From Portulaca oleracea (Eukaryota; Streptophyta; Magnoliopsida; Caryophyllales; Portulacaceae): DNA of 64,000 nucleotides. The stretch covers positions 7,286,425-7,350,424 of the forward strand of contig CM055869.1 in NCBI GenBank assembly GCA_029582165.1, given 5' to 3'. Both the position numbers and the translations under genes were made by a program. Within the stretch, counting starts at the first letter, position 1, and every line of letters starts with the position of its first letter. A model generated the notes under the pieces. That model was given only the letters and a program-made list of their open reading frames with translations, ran no database searches and was not told where the DNA came from. Below, piece after piece: positions 37,221 through 50,570 of this stretch.

Positions 37221-38730
37221 CTGAACAAGAAAAAGGATGATTAATAAGTTAGTAGTGATAGTATATTTTAATTTAGAATTTCTAATATTAATTTTCTTTT
37301 GCAATTGAGTATTCTTGATAAAATGAGATGTTGAGGCGAATCTAGGATGAACATATTCTTCCACTGTTCCTTTATTATATTAAGCTAAACAATGATGATA
37401 AATTAGATTCATGACCTAAGCTGATGATTGAGGATCTATACCAAAACAAGAAAAATCAATTGTATAAAAAAAATTTTAAAAAAAAGAAGTGTAAGTGCAC
37501 TTTATACGCCATCATTTCGTTTTTCTTTCAGCGTAGTGTATATTATTCTCAACAGTTCTAATGGTATAAATCATTACACAATCTTTCTAAAATAATATTA
37601 GTTTATATTTTCGCATAATCCTTGAAAGATTTATGATTAGGTATGATGTGATTTTCTTTCATGTATTTAAGCCCTGATGTATATATATGGCGAATCTTGC
37701 TGATGAAAACAAATTAATACCTAAGAAGGCATGAAGTCTGGCAGCTTCACCTTAATAATGCCTAATTCAATCCATTATTGCACTTATTAATTCCCAAAGA
37801 AAGCTGTTGCGATTGATGTTCATATTAAATTGTACAATGTGGGTCTTTATATTTGTTTGTTTATAGGTTAAAGCATCCAATTACGTGCGTTCTAAATCAA
37901 GTATGCTATATATCGACCTATTATTTAAAATGGTTGGGTTAAATGATCCAAAATTCATACTTATTATGAGTGAAATAGTTGGTATTTTGAATTGTTGATT
38001 CCTTTCCGGGATTTCACTATATATGGCTAGACACTTTAGGGTTTATTTGGTGGTTTCGAATATTGATGATTTTTAACTCATGGGTTAAATAGTCCAAAAT
38101 TAATGTTATGTTAAGGCATTTATTTATTATTGAAATGGCATGAGCAATTATAATGGGAATAGATGATAAGATGATTGAACATTATAATGTTCCTAAATTT
38201 AAATTCAAGCATTATTTTAAAACTATATTTCTAATTATTTTTAACTTTGTGGAAGGACGACTGTTAATAACATTATAATTGCTCATTATAATTAAGTTTT
38301 GACATTGATAATGACTATTAATGAGCAATTATAATGTTATTAACGTGAGCATGTACAACATTCAAAATTGTAGTATACATGTTAGTTCAACTAATTAAGT
38401 TTTGACATTGATACACATCAACTGCTTCTCTTTTAAGCCAAATTAAAGAAACAAACAACAACAAAAAAATAATTGGATACGTAAAGTGTTAATTAATGTT
38501 GCTGAGTTGTGGAGAAACACGCAGTTCCTAGGAGGAACATACTGTAAAAGGTAGGAATTTTGTGTGGGTTTTGGTCGTTGCCACCTGCGTTTTGTTGTGT
38601 TGTGGATGACTAATGACTGAGTTGGAGTCGTGGTGATTAGTAGTAAATCACGTAAATCTTGTGTGATATGCGTATCTTCTGTATTTGATAACGATGTAAA
38701 ACATTGGCAAACAGCTTGCACATCGTACCA
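37218..38730. other. AT-rich intergenic DNA
   Basis: No gene. A word like GAGCAATTATAATG recurs in both orientations between about 38140 and 38345, suggesting an old inverted-repeat element. Confidence 0.35.
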
Positions 38731-38908
38731 TGTTCTTTGGATTGGATAAAATGAAGTTTGGATGGATTGTATAGAATTGGATTGGATTGATAAAATTATG
38801 ATACTTTTTTGGGGAATAGTGTTTTTAGAGAGGATTTTGTTTTTTAGAATTGTGTATGGTTTGGATTGGACTGGATTGGATTGGAAAGAGTTATCAATTC
38901 AAAGAACA
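38731..38908. mobile_element. MITE, TGTTCTTT-end family (copy D)
   Basis: Ends TGTTCTTTGG and CAAAGAACA, with GGATTGGATTGG arrays near both ends. Same orientation and layout as copy B. Confidence 0.72.
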
Positions 38909-38932
38909 GGAATCAACTTATAATTTTAAAAA

Positions 38933-39497
38933 GGGATATTGGATCACAATATATCGACCTTTGGGGGTATTTGATTGTAATATACCGGCTTTTACTATTG
39001 GACAACAATATCACTGACCTTTATACTTGGGTGAGATTATTAAACCAACAGTGACTAAGGGGGTGGTGACTAGTTAATTGGTCTCTGTTTTGACGGGCAG
39101 GCGGAGGGAAAATAACCGATCGTTGCCCAGTAACCCCATTAACCTCTCCGTTTTTCTCACTAACCCACGTTAAAAAATAAATCGGCCCTAACGCAGTGAC
39201 TAATGGGGTGGTGAACTAGTCTTCATACTGATGTGACACACAGCCAACCATTGTCTTGTAATGTGGGTTAGTGAGAAAAACTAAGGGGTTAATGGGGTTA
39301 TTGGTCTGGGACAGTTTTTTTTCTCTTCGCCAACCATGTTAGCGCGCATTGACACCGGTTCACCACCCCCGGCCCTTAGCTACTGTTGGTATAATAATGT
39401 CACCTAGGTATAAAGGCCAGGGATATTATTGTCCAATAGTAAAGGTTGAATATAACAATCCAATACCAAAGGTTGGTATATTATCATCCAAAAACTC
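38933..39497. mobile_element. Mutator-like MITE, 565 bp, 9-bp target duplication
   Basis: Arms of about 140 bp are inverted repeats. They carry TTTACTATTGGACAA and GACCTTTATA in one orientation and the complement in the other. Flanks TTTTAAAAA (38924-38932) and TTCTAAAAA (39498-39506) agree at 8 of 9 positions. A second inverted pair lies inside (GGTTAGTGAGAAAAAC-type words). Confidence 0.78.
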
Positions 39498-39506
39498 TTC
39501 TAAAAA

Positions 39507-42100
39507 CCACATATATTTAAAACGTGTTCTACAAATAGAGCCTGTTGATAGATTTTGTATCTTAATTTGAGAGTGTTTTATCTGTAAAGTAAGAAATTGA
39601 TTTGTAATCTCTGTGTCTTTGATAAAGTTGTCTAAGGCATATCAGCGATAAGAGTTGAGTTCTCAAGTTATATAACTCTAAGGAGATTGATAAGTTGAAA
39701 TTTGGGAATGTCTGAGACACTGTTATAAACATATGATAGTGCATTGTTCGTGGTTTTTTCCCGATTTCATGATTTGGGTTTTCCATGTGAATGCTTTGTA
39801 TAAATATTTATTATTATTTAGTTTTTTATTATTGTTTATACTGCTAACAATGCCATGAGATCCTAGCATTCATATCAAAATTAATTTGATGCATATGGAG
39901 TTTGAGCTAATTTGTTTTAGAGAGCAGTTAATTGATAAAAAAAATCCTAGGGATCGAAATTGGTCAACTTTCTCAAGTAGACCTATTTCTCTATGTTTGA
40001 TTGCATTTGAATCTTAACAAACATTTTATCCACAAAACTTGCACCTTCATTCGGGGAAAATTTTTGTGTTGGAAGTTTGGGAAAATTTTTCCCATGGAAA
40101 ACTTTTCATGATAAATTCTTTATATTTGTCCGACTATAAACCCTTTTTTTCCATGTAGGGAAAAAAAATTCACAAATAATCAGGAGACGTGTATGACCAA
40201 AAAAACCTTGTATATACTCCGAAATTTCGCCTAGACAGTTCATATCGCTAAATTTTACAATTTAGAGAGATTGGTTCTAGTCGTCTTAAAATATTAATTT
40301 TTGTAAAAGAAATTATGTCTCAATAAATAAGATTACTTTTTGCGCCAAGTCATTTTGATCAACATATACTAATTTAGGCTTTTAAAAGTAGAATTCACAA
40401 TAATCATATTTTCTTCACTAATCTCCTCCAGAAAGCACTTCTTCCATTCCTTAATATTTGTCTTTCTTAACTTTTCACAGTTTTCAATACAAGACTTTGA
40501 TCATCATCTTTTAATAATATAATTTCAAAAGAAATTATAAGATTATACTTTTATAAAAGTACTTTTCATTCTGTATATAATGACATTAATTTCAATAAAT
40601 AAATCGTTATATATATTAAGAAATTTGTAATTAAATTTTTTATAAATCGATTACATAAGACAAATATGGAAGAAAGGGGGGAGTAAGAAATTAGCAATTG
40701 AGTGGGAACATATTTAAAGAGGATGAACGAAAAGAGCCGCCAAGTGAAGAGTTGAATGGTCCTTTTTGTACTGACGGATGCCTCTGGAATATTCATTCTG
40801 GTGAGAGAATCTCCTCAAAGTGCGGGAAAAGGAAACATAATTACAGAATTCTCCTTCAACTTTCAAGTCTATGCTTGCATTGCCGCAGCCACCAAGTTGG
40901 GCTTCATTTCTCACCACCTTATACTTGGGCTTACCATTCTTTTTGGAATTTTGATCCGTCTTAAAATAGATTTTTTTATTTTTATTTTAATTAAGCCAAT
41001 AATAATCTATATACGTCTAATTACTTTCCTTGAAATTTAAAATTTCAAAGGTGAAATCGAAATTTTTTATGCTCAAGCCACCAACTATGAATTACTCCAA
41101 TACTTTCATTAATATGTTGTAACGTTATCCAACGCCATCGACCTCAGATCAAATATTGGATGCGAATAATTTCAAATATCAAGCCTTGCATCATTTATAT
41201 TTAATTTTCTTAATCACTATAACCAAGTGGTCCAAGTCAAATTCAATTGACATGGTAATTGGATCATTAAGACGTCTGAGTTGGGCCAACTCCGGTTAGG
41301 TTGTGTTCTTATTACTAAAGTTCAGTTATGTTATTTTCGGGTCAAATTAATTTTCCCTCACTTTATTTCGACCCGGTCTATAAACTAAAAGTTTTTTTTT
41401 AACTTGGATCAATTTTAAAATGTCTAATAATCCATTAATAACCTTGTAGAGTAGCAGTTGATTGTAATAGTTTGATAATGGCAAGCAGTTATAGGTTGTA
41501 ATTGTTGAGTAGCATTGATGACTGTAGTAAGTGTGCTTCCCCTAATAATGCTTTTGATCAACCTCTCCAAAAACTAGCACCCCTCCAACTTTAGCATTCC
41601 TGTCTCTATTCAGCCAAAACGAGAAAATCTCCTCATTAACAAGTTAATCCATCATGTTAAAGCTGTATTAGCATCATAAATAAGAACATCACGCTTGAGG
41701 TAAAATGAAAAGTTCAAATACCACAAACTATGTTTACTGAAATCGACATAATGAAAAATTTGTAGAGAGTGGCTTACCATACATGAGTAGCATTTCCAAT
41801 TGAAATTTCAGGTAACCTGAAATCGAAATTTAAACCACGATCACAAGTAAAGATAATGTTCCTAAAAATTAACAACAAATCCTTGAGAATACGGGTAAGA
41901 TTGTTGGTTCCATGATAGGGTATCCATAATAACTCACCACTAGCCACAACTGCTTTGTAATCGACCAAACTCGGAAAAGAAATGACTAAATGAGAATAAT
42001 ATTCAGCCAAACAGGGTAAATATGTAACAAACACATAAACAAAAGGAAAAACTGACACTATTAATTAATGATAATTTAGGTTTAATTGATTTTACAGATG
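39507..42100. other. Intergenic DNA
   Basis: Contains a decayed Tourist-like segment (about 39945-40140, TTTTTCCCATGGAAAAC core). Two short frames near 40700-41040 and 41774-42058 have no recognisable domain. No supported gene. Confidence 0.4.
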
Positions 42101-42383
42101 TTAATTAGACACAATACACAGCTCACAAGTACAAAGCCCTACCCAATACTCTAAATTAACCCTACAAAGAATCCCCATATTATTGCACAGTTGCAAGAAG
42201 CAGCAACCCCTGTTTTAACATTCAGATAGACATTTACCCTGCTGCTGCTGACTGCCGCTGTTCAAGATTATCAAGCCACAAACAATCATCTAAACGCTAC
42301 CCAACTCCACCCGACAACACTCGAAAAAATTTTACAAATATACTCTTATCACAATCCACCCGATGATGATTCATGCTTCAGAT

Positions 42384-45300
42384 TCATGCATTTTCGACGA
42401 GAGCAATGGCATTCTCATTCACAAATATTTCGGTGGGCTCAAGGCAACCTCTCAAGGAATCGTGGCCGAGTTGGGCTCTCTCGTTGTCCCCGAAGCCGAA
42501 AATCTGGCCCCTGCTTGTTATCACGACCGTGTGATAAAGTCCGGTGCTGATCTGAGAGATGTGGTGACCTCTCAAGCTGTCGAGGATACGGGGCCTCGTG
42601 ATCTTATCCGACATTCCTCTGTCTGTAAACCCCAGGCTGCCGAAACCCATCCACCCGAATCCATACACCAACCCGCTGTCGACCAGGACAAAAGTCTTCC
42701 TTTTGCTTGCACAGACCTGCACTGCCATGTGGTTCTTCAGGCTGCTTAAAAGTGATGGAGTCGTCTTGTCAATCTCGTCTCCATGACCTAATGCACCACA
42801 GTACCCTTTGCCCCAAGTGTATACCTGCAATAAGTGATGAAATTCATTAAAGATCGAAAAACCAACAACGCATCACACAAATGTGGGTAATTGAATGTAG
42901 CCTATCAAACAACTGTCAGTTGACCTAGCGATTGGGTCATTCGAGTTTGGTCAATCCGAACCGGGTCATCTTCAGGCAAATAAGCTTGTCTTGCCAGAAC
43001 AAATAATTCCAATAAAAGATAAATTTGGGGCAAGTCGGGTCAGGTCCGGTCGTTCTGTATTTGGGTCTATTTCAGGTTTGGGTGGTGGAGTCAGGCCAGG
43101 TTTAGGTGGATCATTTGCGTAATTGCGTCAGGTCAGTTTTGCCAGGCCTGTCGCCTGTCCATCATGACCAGTGAGACTAAATCTAGAGTTTTTGTACTTA
43201 CATATCCACAGGAATCAAGGGCCACGACATGCTCGTCACCAGCTGAAACACGAACAACATGGATACCCTTTCTCCGAAATGACAAAATTGCCCGAGGTTG
43301 ATGCTCATTTTGTGGATCGCCATGGCCTAAACAGAAATTACTACCTGAACCAAAGGAGTAGACTGTTCCATCACTGGCCACAGCTAGTGCATAACTGGGA
43401 CCGGCAGCAATATGAACTATTCCCTCAAGCAGCTCCACCCGTTTTGGAGATGCTCTGTCTAGTGTGTCCCCATGCCCAAGTTGTCCATAAGTATTTGTCC
43501 CGCATGTGTAGACATGCCCTTCTCTTGTGAGGAACATCGTAAAACTTAGCCCTGCAGCTACCTGAAACAAGTTCCAGAGTCTCAGTATGACGCATCAGGA
43601 AGTTCATACTTTGCTGGCACATAGAACGGGGCATGATAATGAGTAACATAATCACATAAGACCCGAAATTGAATCCTAGCAGCTTGATACTTCATGTGAA
43701 CATGAGATAAATTAATTTTAAAAAAGCTCCATCTCTCTAACCAGCAGCAATGTATACTTACTATGTTTAACATCCAAAATCCAAGTAATATTCACAAAGC
43801 TGAAAATATAGTCAGTCACTTGGGCACAACTTCATACAAGAATAACGGCAACTAGTTAGGAAAACTAGCTTCACAAGTGGGAGCTTGTGTGAATGAAGTT
43901 GACAAGGAGACCTAAGTCTCCTGAAGCCAAAGAATTAAGCAAGAATCATATGAGTAATGATATTAACTTAACGCTACACATTCCGTGTATTCAAACACAT
44001 TCACCAGGAGTAACACTAAACTGCTCAATTATATCAGAAAATTAAAGGATGGCAAGCAAAATAGATAAAAACCAGAGTTGATAAACAGTTTCAAGGAATG
44101 CATGAGCCTCTTTAGGAATGTTCTCTAATTTTCCTGTAACTAACACGTTTCGAGTTTGCCCACCAAAAAAGTTTGCCACAGAGATCATAGTTTATCAGGG
44201 CAAAGAAAGACTTATTCCACTACTAATTGATGGACCTGAAACCTTTCACCCTTTACGATCAAACATCTGAATATTTAAACAGTTACCACTGCCATCAATA
44301 TTACGAAGACAGTAGCACTGACCAAGGGGAAGCGCTGGAACCAACATCATCTCATAAAAGACAGTATTACCTTTAAGGCTACTACATATAAGCCTGTCAT
44401 GTGCTACTGATAATTACTAAGTTAATCTGGATATTGTGCTCTAGATCAAATAACCTGTTATGTTTGAAACAAAATCATGCATCAAGAGATAATTATGCTA
44501 AAAGCTAAACTATTTGTAACATGAATTCACCAAACATGTCCGCTTGATACCAGAAATAATCAAAATTAGATTCATCTAAACAGGCCAAATGGCATGATAT
44601 CACGAGAAGCATAAATATCTTTTTATTTCTACGACTGTAAAAAGCCCTTGCCTGCTTGCATGGAATGTCCTTCAGTGCTTCAACTAATCTTGGCCGGAAA
44701 ATGGGACGATTTGTATCGCTATGTCCACAACAAAATGAGGAATTGTCTCCACATGTAAAGACCTGCATAAGCAAAAAAATAATTATCACGTCGGTCATCA
44801 ACTGATGAGATCCATTCTTTGGAAGGGCATACTTCAATCAACTGACCAACATACTCAGAAACGGTAGTTTAAAGGTTGATCTACAACAATAAGTATTAAT
44901 TCGCTGAGAACCCCCCACCCCCCCACCCCAGCGTCAAAAATAGGAACTCAAAAAAAATACAAGGGAAAAGGAGAAACTTGGGAAACCAAAGAAACAAGAC
45001 GCTCTGTCATGACTAGCCAACCGAATACAGATCAGCTGTGTATGAAAACGGTTAATCTAAGCAGATGCACAAAGTTAGGAATCAGCAAGCTTTGAGGTTC
45101 ACCCTCACAGGGAACTGAAATGATCCGTCAAACAGAGGAGAGTCAGTAACAAATCCATGGCAGTGCATAATCTAGAGAATGAGTGTGTGTACTTGACCCT
45201 CGCACAGTACAAAGGTATAATTACAACCAAGTGAACCAACTGCTCGACTCAAGAATGTTCAATGTTAAGTTTAAGGCTTCATATGGAAAATCCTCACCAA

Positions 45301-46579
45301 TTCCCACTCTCGGCTTTCCCCCAATTCACACTAATATGGAGTCCAAGCAAACAGTGAGCATCCAAAGACGAGTAAGGGATTTCTTAACAGCAAAACCTTG
45401 TACCAAATTAACCATAAGTATTATTCATATTGATGAGATAGAGGTCACATTTTCTTCCGTTAGTCTTTCTAAGGATTTTGATGCAAGTCTGCTTTGACAA
45501 AGACATAAGTTTCACTACTACTTTTGACTGGAGCAATGCAGATAACGGATAACTCTTCTACATAAATACAACATAACATTGCTGGCTCTGTTTTCAGTGC
45601 AAGGACCCAACTTCAACCATATAGTAATATGAGTGCCTCAAATGCCAATAAAACAAACTTTTTCCCTCATTCTTCTGGTTTTCCATATCACAAGTACTAC
45701 TTCCTTACACTAAAAACATTTAGAGAATGCAACAAACCTCTCCAGACTGTGTGACAAAAGCTGCATGATTGTGTGAAGCTGAAACATGAACCACAGGCGA
45801 CGAAGAAGGGAAAGTGATCCGACTAAACGATACACACTGCGTCATTTCCGAACCTTGACCAAGAACACCACACAAGCTGGAACCACAAGAGTACACTGAC
45901 GAATTGCTGATAAGCAATGTGTGATATCTCCCAGCCTTTATCTGCATCTGCTGGTCAATTTAATAATGTAAGCAAACAGCACAATCTACCCACATACAAA
46001 AAACAGAAATCAACCAAAAAATACACTATCCTACATTCAGAAAACCCAAAATCTGCACAAACCCACATTTTATTCCACAAACCTATGTAAGTAAAACTAA
46101 GGCATTCATCGAAAAACGATCCAAAAAACAATCATCAAAGCACGTAGCATCCTCAATTGGCATATGAGACTCAAACATGCACATTAAAATGACAATGTAA
46201 TTGACCAAGCTATCATTTTTCATAAATATAGAATGAGAAAAAGAGAGAATACATTGCCAGAAGAAGTGTCGACAATGTCAGAGGCCTGTTGCACAGACTG
46301 CAAGAACCTCAAAACCCTTTTCCAGTTTTGCCCACAACGATTGAAGAGCGCCTCCTTAACCTCCGAGCTCATGGGAACGAAAGTGGGGTGGGACCCACAT
46401 AACTGCGCCGCCGCCAAGTCCACCAGTGATCGGAATTTGAGAGGGTAGACCCCACCTTGGCTTCCTCGAAAGGCGGCGGAGGATAACTCCGCGCACACAA
46501 GATCAACGGCACTCAACCTCCCTGACGTCAGAATCTCCAACATCAGATGTGACGGTATATCATCTATGCTCGCTGCCAT
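42384..46579 (-). CDS. RCC1-repeat protein with F-box-like N-terminus
   Basis: Five coding exons: 46579-46253, 45947-45738, 44762-44652, 43561-43202 and 42824-42384. All junctions are in phase 0 and give 482 aa. Residues 5-38 (IDDIPSHLMLEIL..) resemble an F-box. Seven RCC1 blades follow, visible as VYSCGSSLCGVLG, VFTCGDNSSFCCG, VYTCGTNTYGQLGHGD, VYSFGSGSNFCLGHGD, VYTWGKGYCGALGHGD, VYGFGWMGFGSLG and IFGFGDNERAQLGHD. It matches the Arabidopsis At3g15430 type, about 488 aa. The partner protein is unknown. An SCF adaptor role is only inferred from the N-terminus. Intron 3 has a GC donor, and exon 2 has three alternative in-frame acceptors. Intron 4 holds a GGGTCAGG-rich stretch, probably an old transposon. 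Confidence 0.9.
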
Positions 46580-47249
46580 TTTTATCGTGTTTTTGAACCT
46601 TTTTTCGTGGGTTTTTTGAGATTGAGTGAAGAAAAGATCAGATTTTGAGGCGGAAACGAGAGCAATTGAAAGACAAAATGAAGAAAAGATCAGAAGGGAG
46701 GAAAATAGAGGAGATTGAGTAAAGAAAAGGGGTTGTTGTACTGGGGAATGAATTCAATGGGGATTGAGACAGTGGTGAGGAATTACTGAACATGAGAAGC
46801 AAAATCGGTCACCCAATTCCCCAAAATAAACCGATCAACTACGAAAATTAAGCGGAATTTAGCGATTTTGGGAATTGAATTGGAGAGAGAAACGGGGAAT
46901 TGAAGGGGATGAAAATTAGGATATCTGAGTGGGAAATTTTACGAAAAGGGGGAAATGGAGACTTTGCGGTGCCGAAATATCGACTTTTTTCAGAGGAGTT
47001 TGAACTGGGAACAAACAAGGATGGAAATTGGAAGCATGAATGTATCATATCATATCGTGTATGTGCTGTAGATTATTTCTAGTGGGAGAAAGACAATTAA
47101 TTGGTGACAAAGTCTCCACTATGACAGACATAAACTTTAAATTAAAATTATTTTTAAAAAAAAATTATGGGGGTTCATGGTTAATGGCCTTCTTCGAGGC
47201 TACGTTTCCTCCCTGTGATCCCCTATCGACCCCCACCAGTGAGTTGATA

Positions 47250-47510
47250 CTTCATGCTCCATCTTTCATATTAATTGTCATTTTTGTAAATTATATAGTT
47301 AAATTATAAAAATCTTGACTATAAAATTTTTTCATATATATAGATAATTCATTGAATTGTTATATAAAACTATCACCATTAAATTCGTGACGAAAAATAT
47401 CATCTTAAAAATATAATATTTCAATTGCTAAAAAAATATTATATAAGAAATTAAGAATAACATTGGATATCGTAACAGTCAACTAAGTAACAATTAATAT
47501 AAAACGGAGG
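47250..47510. mobile_element. Degenerate Stowaway-like MITE
   Basis: Right end AAAACGGAGG before TA; left end CTTCATGCTCCATC after TA; inverted ATATTAATTGT words inside. Confidence 0.5.
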
Positions 47511-47845
47511 TAAAGTTGGCAATTAACCAAGTCGGCTCGCATGTCTTTGTGAGCAAATTTTTAGTAGAAAGTTCGATTAATTTAGCTCAAAATAATGTTG
47601 AGCCAGCGCGGGCTTGAGGTTATCACATAAGAGACTCAAGCCGAATTTAAGGAAATTCGGCTCATAAAACTCGTGAGCATTGGAAATTGAAAGACATATA
47701 TTATATTTGATGATACAATTACAAAAATTGAACTTAAAATTTGGACAAATCATTTTTTTTATGTGTCACGATTATAAATTGTTTTTATTATCACTATAAA
47801 ATTACTTTATTTTTCATACTATAGTTGTTCTTTAGACTAAAGCTC

Positions 47846-48009
47846 TGTTATTTGGATTAATTCTCTTTCCAATCAAATCCAATCCAAATCTTAAACAATT
47901 TCCCAAAAAAAACATCATCTCTAAAAACACAATTTCCCAAAAAAAACACCATAACTTATCCAATCCAATCTAATCCATCCAAACTTCATTTTATCCAATC
48001 CAAAGAACA
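47846..48009. mobile_element. MITE, TGTTCTTT-end family (copy E)
   Basis: Ends TGTTATTTGG and CCAAAGAACA. Complementary strand of copy D: CCAATCCAAT arrays, AATTTCCCAAAAAA twice, CTCTAAAAACAC. Confidence 0.7.
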
Positions 48010-49422
48010 TGGTAAATTAATTTTCAATCTTGTAGCATTATTTAATTTTGTTATAAATGATCTTGTTTTTACTATTTTCTATTTTAAGAATTGCATTTTA
48101 TTTGATCATCTTTGTAGGTTAATAAAATGAGTAAATAATGTATAAAGTATGTCATCGTTAAACCTCATAAGGGGTCACGAGGCTTGAATCCTTGGCGAGT
48201 CAAGCCATGAACTTGATTTTTCAGACTTGTCAAATTCACGAGATAAATTAAGTCGAGCTCGCAGCTACTTTAAAAAAAAATGGCAAAAATTAGAACAAAA
48301 ATATGATGGCCTAAACACCTCAAACTAGTTCGCGAATCTTCTTTTATTCTTCCCTCAAGTGGGATTCTGAGAGCTTATTCATTGGTGGATTTGGGTGTTG
48401 TATTACTACCACCCAAAACCAAACTAACACGATCGAGGAGGAACTCAACCCATGATGACACGACAACAAACAAGGTTTCCACGTCATTACTCATCTAATA
48501 ATATTTTCCAAATCTCACAAAGTGGACATGTACCTCACGTGTCAAACTCTCATTGGCATTGCTTTATGCAAGCTTGGCGCGTGTTGGTGAATAGCTATGG
48601 GCGCGTGATACCTATGCATTGACGGCTGGCGGTGATTGAACTCAACGCGTGCTTGCTTAGTCCTCCTCTTAACCGCTAAGCAAATTTTTTTTATATTTTT
48701 AAATATTTGTTATTAAAAAATGAAAAGTTAAATTTTTAAATATTTGTCTAGTTACTATATATATTATTATGATTAGATTAATAATGAGAATTACTATCGT
48801 AATAATATGATATTACAATTGTTAATATTATATTATATAAGAAATTATCAATTAAAAAGTGACATCAAAAACTGTGAAAGTTAAAATTACGGTAATCAAT
48901 ATGAAATGAAGAGAATGGTTATTTAATTCTGGAATATACAAATTTAAATCTTTTTTTTTTTGCAATCCATATTGGAAGATTTTATTTATTGATTTAATTA
49001 TTGAGTTAGTCAATGGACACTACAGTACCTTCTAAGAAAGAGGAAGGGACATAGGAAATGCAGGATTTATTGGTAGGTGGGCCTCCAATGTGCCAATTAT
49101 GAAATAGTTTCAATCATCATATGATTTGTCTCCAGAAAAAAAATGGAAAACAACAATTAGACTCCAATTAATTGGATTTTGAGATGTCAATTCGCCAATC
49201 AACTCTCACATGGGATTATGGACAAAACAAAATTTGTGTATTCAATACTCCAATAGACAAATATGAATAAATATTGCTATATATAATTAGAAATGTGCTA
49301 TGTATGTTTAAGTTGAATATTAATATTAAAAGATACATGACATATATGACTGTTTAGTGTGGCATCTTATGAATTTAATCCTAGGAGGGGAAATAGGAAT
49401 TAGTATTATCACATGTATTGTA

Positions 49423-49684
49423 CTCCCTCTATTCCTCAATACCTGTTGTTTTGATCAATTTTCTATTTTTCATAATATTTGTCACTTCACAATCCTAATG
49501 CAACATTAATGACAATTTTTTTCAAATTTACCTCTTACTTTTATAATTTCTAATAAAATTATATAACTAAAATAGATAATTAACTCTTACTTTTACCATT
49601 TCCAATACAATTATAATTTTCAATACTATTTTCTTAAAAACTTCCCAAAACTCCAAAATAGCAATTATTAAGGAATGGATGGAG
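49423..49684. mobile_element. Stowaway-like MITE
   Basis: Ends CTCCCTCTATTCCT and AGGAATGGATGGAG, flanked by TA (49421-49422, 49685-49686). Confidence 0.7.
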
Positions 49685-50044
49685 TATCAACTAATTGAGT
49701 GTCCTTCGGAAAAAAAAAGGACTAATTGAGTGATTTATTTTTCTGATGGAACTAATTGACTGACTTAATGCACTAAAAAAGATGTTCGAGTAATAAGATA
49801 AAAATTTGTTAAAAAAATAATACCTGTCTCAAAATATTTAACACAATAATTTTTTTGTCTTATTTTGTTTATAATTTTTATAAGTATAATGATTATCATT
49901 CTTATTTTATTTCTAATTAATCAATGTGTGTCTTCCAAATAAAGTCATCATGTCCTCCTTGTATATATAATGTCTCCGAAAATAATACTTGATGTCTCTT
50001 TAATATCCAACTATACTCATCAAAGTGTCATGTTTGCGTGATCG

Positions 50045-50240
50045 ACCCCGTTCCATATTAATGGACAGTTTGACAGTTAATTATTTCCAAGTTACAATGA
50101 GCTACAATATGAAATTACCGTCATTAGAAAGATATTTCATTAAAAATTACAATAGAGATAATTTTATATTATAACTCATTGTAGTTTATGAATAACTAAC
50201 AGTCAAAATTTAATCAAAATGTCAATTAATATGGAACGGA
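50045..50240. mobile_element. Stowaway-like MITE, ends eroded
   Basis: Inverted arms CCGTTCCATATTAAT..GACAGTTTGAC and the complement ending ATTAATATGGAACGG. Closely similar to the copy at 29301. Confidence 0.65.
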
Positions 50241-50570
50241 ATAAACATATATATATATTATATTGTAATTTGAAATTAGAATTGTCAATTAAATTGTAAT
50301 TTTATTATATATTTTTAGAATTTGTGTTTTAAATAAGAACATTATTCACTTGCATAAATTAAATTGTTTACTGGTAATATATCATGACACATAAACTTCA
50401 GGTTCATCTTATATAAATTGTGATCAAATGCCACTTGATCGCAGTTATTCTCAAAATTAAAAGAAAGGGCATTTAAATTTAAAAAAAAAAGCTATTTAAA
50501 AAAGCTATTTTATGACATATTTTTGGAATTTGCCTTTTATGAGGAGGAATTGAATTTCCATGCCCCATTC

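Larger units (their letters stand above)
46580..50570. other. Divergent promoter region between RCC1 and TFIIIC genes
   Basis: The first 250 bp are the RCC1 leader. The rest holds Stowaway-like copies and a TGTTCTTT-family MITE (listed separately) in AT-rich DNA. A CACGTGTC word (about 48536) could be a G-box, but it is far from either gene. No gene seen. Confidence 0.4.

Noticed and set aside
40698..41040. Overlapping frames that looked like a small membrane protein
   Set aside because: No motif of a known family, the frames overlap with equal plausibility, and no splice partner is visible.
41774..42058. 94-codon minus frame just past the RCC1 gene
   Set aside because: No recognisable domain. 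It lies beyond the RCC1 stop and is probably chance.
42930..43140. GGGTCAGG-rich stretch in RCC1 intron 4 as a hAT-like element
   Set aside because: The words resemble the ends of the 61313 element, but I found no matching ends or target duplication.
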